A stretch of DNA of 22,913 nucleotides from Nitrosomonadales bacterium. GTDB taxonomy: Bacteria > Pseudomonadota > Gammaproteobacteria > Burkholderiales > Gallionellaceae. The notes below the pieces were generated by a model. That model was not told the DNA's origin. It was given only the letters and a program-made list of their open reading frames with translations, and made no database searches. The DNA lies in assembly GCA_016721605.1 (NCBI GenBank), contig JADKHS010000031.1, forward strand, positions 1 to 22,913, written 5' to 3'. This document shows positions 17,709 to 22,913 of the stretch, piece after piece (position 1 is the first letter of the stretch; the number at the start of each line of letters is the position of its first letter). The position numbers were made by a program, and so were the translations under genes.

Positions 17709-18228
17709 AGACCAATTCCAATGAAACATATAGCCAATTTAATCCCAAACTTGACCTCACTTTTGAGCGCATCGTCGATGTGCCCAAAGAACTTGTTTGG
17801 CGTGCTTGGACGGAGCCAGCGCTGCTCAAACCGTGGTTTTGCCCGCTGCCGTGGAAAACAATCGACGCTGAGATTGACCTGCGACCCGGCGGCATGTTCC
17901 GCACTACCATGCAGTCGCCGGAAGGTGAGGAATTCCCCAATATCGGCTGCTACCTGAAAGTCATCCCCAACGAAAGACTGGTCTGGACGAATGCCTTGTT
18001 GCCGGGCTTTCGCCCCAGCACACCCAGCCCAACGTGCGGAGACGAACAGGCAGATTTCAAGTTCACCGCCATAATCAAACTGGCAGACCACCCCAACGGC
18101 ACACGCTACACCGCCACGGTTATCCACGCGGATGAAACAGGGTGCAAGCAACACGCTGCGATGGGATTTGAAAGCGGCTGGGGTACAGCGCTCGACCAAC
18201 TGGTCGCCATGGTCAAAAAGGCATCTGA
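17705..18228 (+). CDS. AHSA1/SRPBCC-domain protein 1
   Basis: START/Bet v1-like fold protein of the AHSA1 family; the ligand is unknown. GTG 17705 overlaps the arsR TGA, with AAAGGAG about 7 bases upstream, so the two are coupled. LDLTFERIVDVPKELVWRAW, EPALLKPWFCP, DLRPGGMFRTTMQSPEGEE and ALDQLVAMVKK are family landmarks. As written, the frame runs on to 18379 with a C-terminus unlike the family and overlapping the next gene by about 150 bases. One fewer A in the run 18215-18219 would end it at TGA 18226-18228, two bases before the next ATG. I prefer that end, giving about 174 residues. Confidence 0.8.
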
Positions 18229-18230
18229 CC

Positions 18231-18740
18231 ATGTCTACCCTGGCCCCAGAGAAATCCAACGAGATCATCATCACCCGCACCGTAAAAGCGCCCATCCAGC
18301 GCGTCTGGCAAATGTTCACTCAGCCCGAGCACATCCAACATTGGTGGGGGCCAAACGGTTTTACCAATACGATTTTTGAGATGGACGTGCGTGTGAGCGG
18401 ACTATGGCGCTACATCATGCATGCACCCACCAACGCAGACGGTAGCCCGGGCACAAATTACAACAACTGGATTCGCTACTCCACCCTCACCGAGCCGACT
18501 TTCATGGCTTACGAGCACGGCGGCGATGACCCTGACCATGCCGAGTTCAACGCCACCATAACGCTGCAAGACTTGGGCGATCAGACGCAGGTCACACTGC
18601 GAATAATCCTGGAGTCAGCAGTGCAACGCAAAGCCATGGCTGAATTTGGCGCGATTGAGGGTGGCGAACAAACGCTGGCGCGGCTCGATGCCTATTTAAC
18701 AACCACTGGAAATCCGACGGAAAGATTACTTCATTTCTAA
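18231..18740 (+). CDS. AHSA1/SRPBCC-domain protein 2
   Basis: Second AHSA1-type gene of the operon, 169 residues from ATG 18231 (MSTLAPEKSNEIIITR). Family features: IIITRTVKAPIQRVWQMFT, HIQHWWGPNGFTNT, an acidic-aromatic core with YEHGGDDP, and the closing helix EFGAIEGGEQTLARLDAYL. It is clearly a paralogue of the preceding gene but distant in sequence, so the pair is not a recent duplication. A longer open frame from 18132 overlaps the first gene and is not used. The ligand is unknown. No terminator is evident directly after it. Confidence 0.88.
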   Translation: MSTLAPEKSNEIIITRTVKAPIQRVWQMFTQPEHIQHWWGPNGFTNTIFEMDVRVSGLWRYIMHAPTNADGSPGTNYNNWIRYSTLTEPTFMAYEHGGDDPDHAEFNATITLQDLGDQTQVTLRIILESAVQRKAMAEFGAIEGGEQTLARLDAYLTTTGNPTERLLHF

Positions 18741-18828
18741 GAAAAGGCTAATCCGAAAAAACCAACCGGCGCTATTGCAATACAATCAAACTCATTGTGC
18801 ATCGATTGTGAAAATTCCGATCCGTCCC

Positions 18829-18855
18829 TAAATAACGTACACCACATGCCGCTAT
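18829..18855 (+). promoter_or_regulatory. FliA (sigma28)-like promoter before the yjfB-like gene
   Basis: TAAATAAC (18829-18836), 11 bases, then GCCGCTAT (18848-18855) fits the flagellar sigma28 pattern TAAA-N15-GCCGATAA. The four -35 core bases and six of eight -10 bases match, with exact spacing. The gene starts 30 bp further on. Confidence 0.5.
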
Positions 18856-18884
18856 TAGCACTGTAAATGATAAGGAGAATTTTT

Positions 18885-19085
18885 ATGGACGTGACAGGTA
18901 TAGCAAATGTAGCAACAGCAATGTCGGAAACCAACACCAAGCAGGCAGTTAGCATCGCCGTACTTAAAAAAGCGATGGATCTGAGTGCGGCTGGCGCACT
19001 CGCTTTGATTGAAGCGATTCCAGATACTCAACCCATACAAAATTTGCCCCCGCATCTCGGGCAAAATATCAATACTACCGCTTAG
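18885..19085 (+). CDS. YjfB-like putative motility protein
   Basis: Small protein of 66 residues from ATG 18885, preceded by AAGGAG. The helical pattern with TKQAVSIAVLKKAMDLSAAG followed by ALALIEAIP matches the small YjfB-like family annotated as putative motility proteins, whose biochemical role is not known. There is no signal peptide or membrane helix. An upstream in-frame ATG (18867) precedes the Shine-Dalgarno and is not used. It is a single-gene unit: a FliA-like promoter before it and a strong terminator after it. No flagellar genes lie in this window. Confidence 0.75.
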   Translation: MDVTGIANVATAMSETNTKQAVSIAVLKKAMDLSAAGALALIEAIPDTQPIQNLPPHLGQNINTTA

Positions 19086-19108
19086 TTTTTACATTTTCTC
19101 CGTTATGG

Positions 19109-19135
19109 CAGCGCTACTGGGTAGCGCTGTTTTTT
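19109..19135 (+). terminator. Rho-independent terminator after the yjfB-like gene
   Basis: CAGCGCTA, loop CTGGG and TAGCGCTG form a perfect 8-bp GC-rich stem followed by six T. It lies 24 bp after the stop codon. Confidence 0.9.
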
Positions 19136-19155
19136 ATGGGCCCAAATTTCTTCAC

Positions 19156-19243
19156 TATTGATCCGCAGGAGATGTTTGAACTTTCTCAGTAACCCCACAG
19201 TGACGGCACCTCCTACTTCAAATTTCACTTGGCCGGATCAATA
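19156..19243. repeat. 88-bp segment bounded by 10-bp inverted repeats
   Basis: TATTGATCCG (19156-19165) and CGGATCAATA (19234-19243) are exact complements. The interior has no coding capacity. It abuts the next element; together they and short flanks fill the 311-base gene-free stretch 19136-19446. Confidence 0.35.
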
Positions 19244-19247
19244 ATAG

Positions 19248-19399
19248 GGTGCCTCTAAAAATTCAAATTTCTAAATAAGATTTTAAATAAGACAAGGCAC
19301 GAGTAAAAAATTTGAGCGCGGCACATAATTGATATGTGAGCGATAATTTTTTCGGGTAACACCGTATTATGACGAACATTGGATTTTTTAAAGGTGTCC
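19248..19399. mobile_element. MITE-like or decayed IS element of about 152 bp
   Basis: The left end GGTGCCTCTAAAAA and the right end (complement GGACACCTTTAAAAAA) are imperfect inverted repeats. AATAG occurs directly outside each end (19243-19247 and 19400-19404), as expected of a 5-bp target duplication. The interior is AT-rich and non-coding. The CCTCTAAAAAT core is shared with the elements at 10506 and 15119. Confidence 0.45.
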
Positions 19400-19446
19400 A
19401 ATAGTGAAAAAATAATGTTGCGCTTGGGCACGGAGAAACATAAAAC

Positions 19447-20378
19447 TCATTCCCCACGGACCGGCAATGGAATCAGCCCCGGCAAACGGTTAAAACTGAC
19501 CGTCCGCACGGTTTCCAGAAAATCCTGCATGTAGGCAGCCTGTGCAGCCTCCACATGTGTGACGGCATACAACTCGCCGAACAATCCCTCCTTGCCTAGA
19601 CGCATGCCCTGCACATAGCCGGTTTTCAAATAGCTTTGCACCGCCCAGTTCGGCATGGCAGAGATACCCCGTCGGCTGGCAACCAATTGTAAAATTGCAA
19701 CGGTCAGTTCGGCGGTGCGCCGTTTTGGGCTCAACGCCGTGGGGCTTCAGAAAATTACGGATAACGTCCAGCATCTCTTCAGGTACCGGGTAGGTCACCA
19801 ACGTTTCGTCGGCAAAGTCGCGTGCCGTGAGGTATTCCTTTTGCACCAATTTGTGCAAACAAGAAACAATGCCGACGATCTCGAAACCGAACAAAGGGTG
19901 ATAAGTCATTCCGTTCTTGCGGTACTCAGATACCACGGCAAGGTCGGCGCGATCTTCGCGCAGCAGTGCCAATGGATCAACATGAAAACCGGATACCAAA
20001 TCCAACTCGATCTCGGGCCAATGTTCACGAAAAACATCCATCGCGGGCATTAGCCACTCGAAGCAAGTATGGCACTCTACCGCTATGCGCAAGCGTCCGG
20101 CCTGTCCTTCTACAATGCGCGCGATATCGCGCTCGGCTTCTGCCACTTGCGCAAGCACCGCTCCGCCAGGCATGCAGTCGCTGTCCGGCAGCCGTCAGTC
20201 GCAATGGCTGGGTCTTGCGCTCGAACAACGGAACGCCGTAATGATCTTCCATCTGTTTGACCTGATGCGAAATTGCCGACTGTGTCAGGTGTAAGCGTTG
20301 CGCGGCACGCGACAGATTGCCGCTCCCGACCAAGGCTTCCAGCATCCGTAAATGACGTAATTCCAGAATGGATAGCAT
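19447..20378 (-). CDS. metR: LysR-type regulator MetR, two frameshifts
   Basis: LysR-family activator of methionine genes, responsive to homocysteine in studied relatives. Start ATG 20378: MLSILELRHLRMLEALVGSG, then the helix-turn-helix SRAAQRLHLTQSAISHQVKQ. The frame breaks near 20160-20180 (one extra base) and continues AVLAQVAEAERDIARIVEGQ and a ligand-binding domain including VSGFHVDPLALLREDRADLA. A second extra base in the T4 run 19723-19726 shifts to RRTAELTVAILQLVASRRGI and the end at 19447. Joined length is about 310 residues, normal for MetR. The divergent position next to metE supports the name over other LysR proteins. Confidence 0.88.
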
Positions 20379-20398
20379 TATTAAATTATTTAATGATG
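20376..20398. promoter_or_regulatory. Candidate MetR operator between metR and metE
   Basis: ATTAAAT-T-ATTTAAT (20380-20394) is a perfect interrupted palindrome with near-symmetric CAT/ATG flanks. It contains the LysR T-N11-A motif. It fits the MetR consensus TGAA-N5-TTCA except for one symmetric pair (T/A for G/C). It overlaps the metR start codon and lies about 75 bp before metE, suiting autorepression and metE activation. Confidence 0.45.
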
Positions 20399-20471
20399 AA
20401 TACGAAAATAATGATTTTGCATAATAATAGGAATTTGCCGAAGATACCATCCTTTCCAACGAAGGATCATC

Positions 20472-22740
20472 ATGACAATCACGCACAATCTTGGCTTTCC
20501 GCGCATCGGCGCGCAACGCGAACTCAAAAAGGCTTTGGAATCGTATTGGAATGGCCAATTGGACGAAGCATCCCTGCTCGCCATCGGCAAAGAATTGCGA
20601 GCACGGCACTGGGCGGTGCAGAGGGATGCGGGGATTGCTCTGATCCCGGCAGGGGATTTCGCATGGTACGACCAAATGTTGAATATGACCGTCCTCTTGG
20701 GTGCCGCGCCCGAACGATTCGGTTTTACAGGTCCATCAACACTGGAACAGTATTTCCAGCTTGCGCGCGGCAATGCACAACAGCCCGCCATGGAAATGAC
20801 CAAGTGGTTCGACACCAACTATCACTATCTTGTCCCGGAATTTCTGAATTCCACCGAGTTCAACCTGAATAGCTCATGGCTATTCGATGAAGTAGGTGAA
20901 GCGCAGGCACTGGGGATCAACGCCAAGCCGGTATTAATTGGTCCGCTCACCTACCTGTATCTCGGTAAGGAAAAACATGCCGGTCTGAACCGCCTGAATT
21001 TATTGCCCAAGCTGATTCCGGTTTACAAGCAAATTCTGGAGCGACTGAAAGCCCAAGGCGTGGAGTGGGTGCAGATGGACGAACCTGCGCTGGCACTTGA
21101 TTTGCCGCAGGAATGGGTGGCCGCACTCGCTCACACCTACGCCAGCCTGTCGCAGGACGCCCCCAAAATTCTGCTCGCCACCTATTTCGACAGCGTGGAA
21201 GACCATGCCGAAGTGCTAAAAGCCTTGCCGGTTGCCGGCCTGCATATCGACTTGGTGCGCGCTCCGCAACAGGCTGAACCCTTTATCCGGAATTTCCCGG
21301 CAGATAAAATCCTTTCTGCAGGTATTGTAGATGGCCGTAATATCTGGCTCAACAACCTGCCTGCTTCATTAGCTATCCTCGAAGCATTGCGCGCAACACT
21401 GGGGGATCGACTATGGGTTGCACCCAGTTGTTCCCTGTTGCATGTGCCGGTGGATTTAGCCCAAGAAACCGGACTGGATAAAACCATCAAAAGTTGGATG
21501 GCATTCGCCACGCAAAAGCTCGGAAGAGGTTGTCACCTTGGCGCACGGTATATCACACGGCAAGGAAGCCATCGCTCCTCAATTGGCAAAAACCAATGCA
21601 GCATTGGAAAGCCGGGTGTACTCGCCGCTACGACATGATCGTGAAGTGCATCAGCGTATTGCAGCCTTGAAACCTGCCGATGAAAAACGCTCTATACCGT
21701 TTGCCCAGCGCATCGCTGCACAGCAAGTGCAACTCAAGCTGCCTGCTTTTCCGACCACTACCATCGGCTCTTTTCCGCAAACTGCAGCCATCCGCAGTGC
21801 CCGCGCTGACTACAAGCAAGGCAAACTAAGCGAAGAGCAATATCGCAAAGCAATGCAGGCAGAAATCCACCATGTCGTGGCCAAGCAGGAAGAACTGGGG
21901 ATCGACGTGCTGGTGCATGGTGAAGCTGAACGCAACGACATGGTGGAATACTTCGGCGAACAACTGAAAGGCTTCGCTTTTACGCAATATGGCTGGGTTC
22001 AAAGCTACGGCTCGCGCTGCGTAAAACCCCCCATAATCTACGGCGACATTTCACGCCCGCACCCAATGACCGTCGAATGGAGTTGCTACGCGCAAAGCCT
22101 GACCGACAAACCGATGAAAGGAATGCTCACCGGACCAATCACCATTCTGCAATGGTCATTCGTGCGCAACGATATTCCTCGCGCTGCCACCGCCTTGCAA
22201 ATCGCACTGGCGATTCGCGCCGAAGTACAGGATTTGGAGCGGGCCGGCATTAGCATCATTCAGATTGACGAAGCCGCCTTACGCGAAGGCTTGCCGATCA
22301 AACGGCAGGACTGGGCGCATTACCTCGACTGGGCGGTGCACGCTTTCCGCATCAGTACCAGCGGCGTACGGGACACCACGCAAATTCACACGCACATGTG
22401 CTATTCGGAATTCAACGACATTTTGCCCGCCATCGCCGCGATGGATGCTGATGTGATAACGATAGAAACGTCGCGCTCGGATATGGAACTGCTGGAAGCC
22501 TTCCGTGCCTTCCATTATCCAAATGATATCGGCCCGGGCGTGTACGACATCCATTCACCGCGTGTGCCGAGTCAGAAAGAAATGCAGCGTCTCATGAATA
22601 AGGCATGTGCTGTTATTCCGCGCGAGCGCTTGTGGGTAAACCCGGACTGCGGATTAAAAACGCGCGGATGGCCGGAAGTGGAAGCGGCCCTACGCAACAT
22701 GGTTGCCGTAGCGCATGCACTGCGCAACATCGCAACCTGA
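20472..22740 (+). CDS. metE: Cobalamin-independent methionine synthase MetE, one frameshift
   Basis: Transfers a methyl group from methyltetrahydropteroyl-triglutamate to homocysteine, the last step of methionine synthesis without B12. Start ATG after AAGGA. The N-terminal domain opens MTITHNLGFPRIGAQRELKK. At 21522-21523 one extra G shifts the frame after FATQKL, and the other frame resumes EEVVTLAHGISHGKEAIAPQ. The C-terminal catalytic domain has TTTIGSFPQT, HGEAERNDMVEYFGEQ, the zinc ligands His and Cys in HTHMCYSEF (about residues 640-643) and Cys in NPDCGLKTRGW (about 725). Joined length is about 755 residues, normal for the family. It overlaps the next start by one base. Confidence 0.95.
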
Positions 22741-22913
22741 TGGCGCACACGCTCGCACATGATGGGATTACGTTGTATACCGTCATCGGCGTGTACGAAT
22801 GGGAACGGGCAGCCTCACGTCCGCTCGTTTTCGATTTACGACTAGAAAGCGTACACCCGCTTGGCCTGACACGTACTCTCCGTCTACTGCTTATGAAAAT
22901 GTAACCGCTGACT
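22740..22913 (+). CDS. folB: Dihydroneopterin aldolase-like protein, partial and frameshifted
   Basis: The ATG overlaps the metE TGA (TGATG), suggesting coupling. The start reads MAHTLAHDGITLYTVIGVYE then WERAASRPLVFDLRLES, which matches the N-terminus of dihydroneopterin aldolase (folate synthesis; VIGVYEWER is the family motif). After about 22847 the frame degrades to a stop. Another frame near the window end reads STAYENVTAD, as expected for the next conserved stretch, so one or more indels lie at about 22847-22885. The gene continues outside. A folate enzyme after metE makes sense because MetE uses a folate methyl donor. Confidence 0.65.

Noticed and set aside
18132..18230. Upstream start for the second AHSA1 gene
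   Set aside because: It overlaps the first AHSA1 gene in another frame; the ATG at 18231 is the family-like start.
1..22913. CRISPR array, defence island, prophage or integrase next to the tRNA
   Set aside because: No regularly spaced direct repeats, no cas, toxin-antitoxin or integrase genes, and no duplicated tRNA end were found.

Overview
The window looks like a chromosomal segment of a betaproteobacterium. The gene order tpiA-secG-tRNA-Leu-nuoABCDEFGHIJKLM is typical of that class, and the moderate GC and protein character suggest Nitrosomonadales/Gallionellaceae. That placement comes from remembered family resemblance, not from a search.

Region 1 (about 1-13580, minus strand) is the complex I (NADH:quinone oxidoreductase) operon from nuoA to nuoM; nuoN would follow beyond base 1. 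All subunits are recognisable and keep their iron-sulphur and quinone/proton motifs. The operon is unusually loose: gaps of about 97-184 bp separate nuoB/C, C/D, D/E, I/J and J/K. The D/E gap holds a small element with inverted ends. D/E and I/J share a 13-bp repeat.

Region 2 (13678-14962, minus strand) carries tRNA-Leu(GAG), secG and tpiA, with a good sigma70-type promoter in front of tpiA. Glycolysis, protein export, a tRNA and complex I may therefore share one transcriptional direction and possibly transcripts.

Region 3 (about 14900-19440, mostly plus strand) is accessory. It holds a UPF0114 (YqhA-like) membrane protein, a thiopurine-methyltransferase-type gene, a graveyard of group II intron reverse transcriptase and IS110 transposase remnants, an ArsR regulator followed by two AHSA1/SRPBCC genes with a clear promoter-operator, and a YjfB-like putative motility gene behind a FliA-like promoter and followed by a strong terminator. 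Two further inverted-repeat elements follow.

Region 4 (19447-22913) is the divergent pair metR / metE (B12-independent methionine synthase) with a palindromic LysR-type site between them. A folB-like gene overlaps the metE stop and runs off the window.

Many conserved genes (nuoM, L, J, G, D, secG, tpiA, arsR, metR, metE, folB) are split by one- or two-base indels, often in homopolymers, with good homology on both sides. nuoF hides a compensated pair. This pattern across essential genes is best explained by consensus sequencing errors. Coordinates below span whole genes across these breaks. I see no CRISPR array, defence island or integrase. The least ordinary parts are the small repeat elements inside the nuo operon, the ArsR-AHSA1 module and the FliA-like yjfB promoter.
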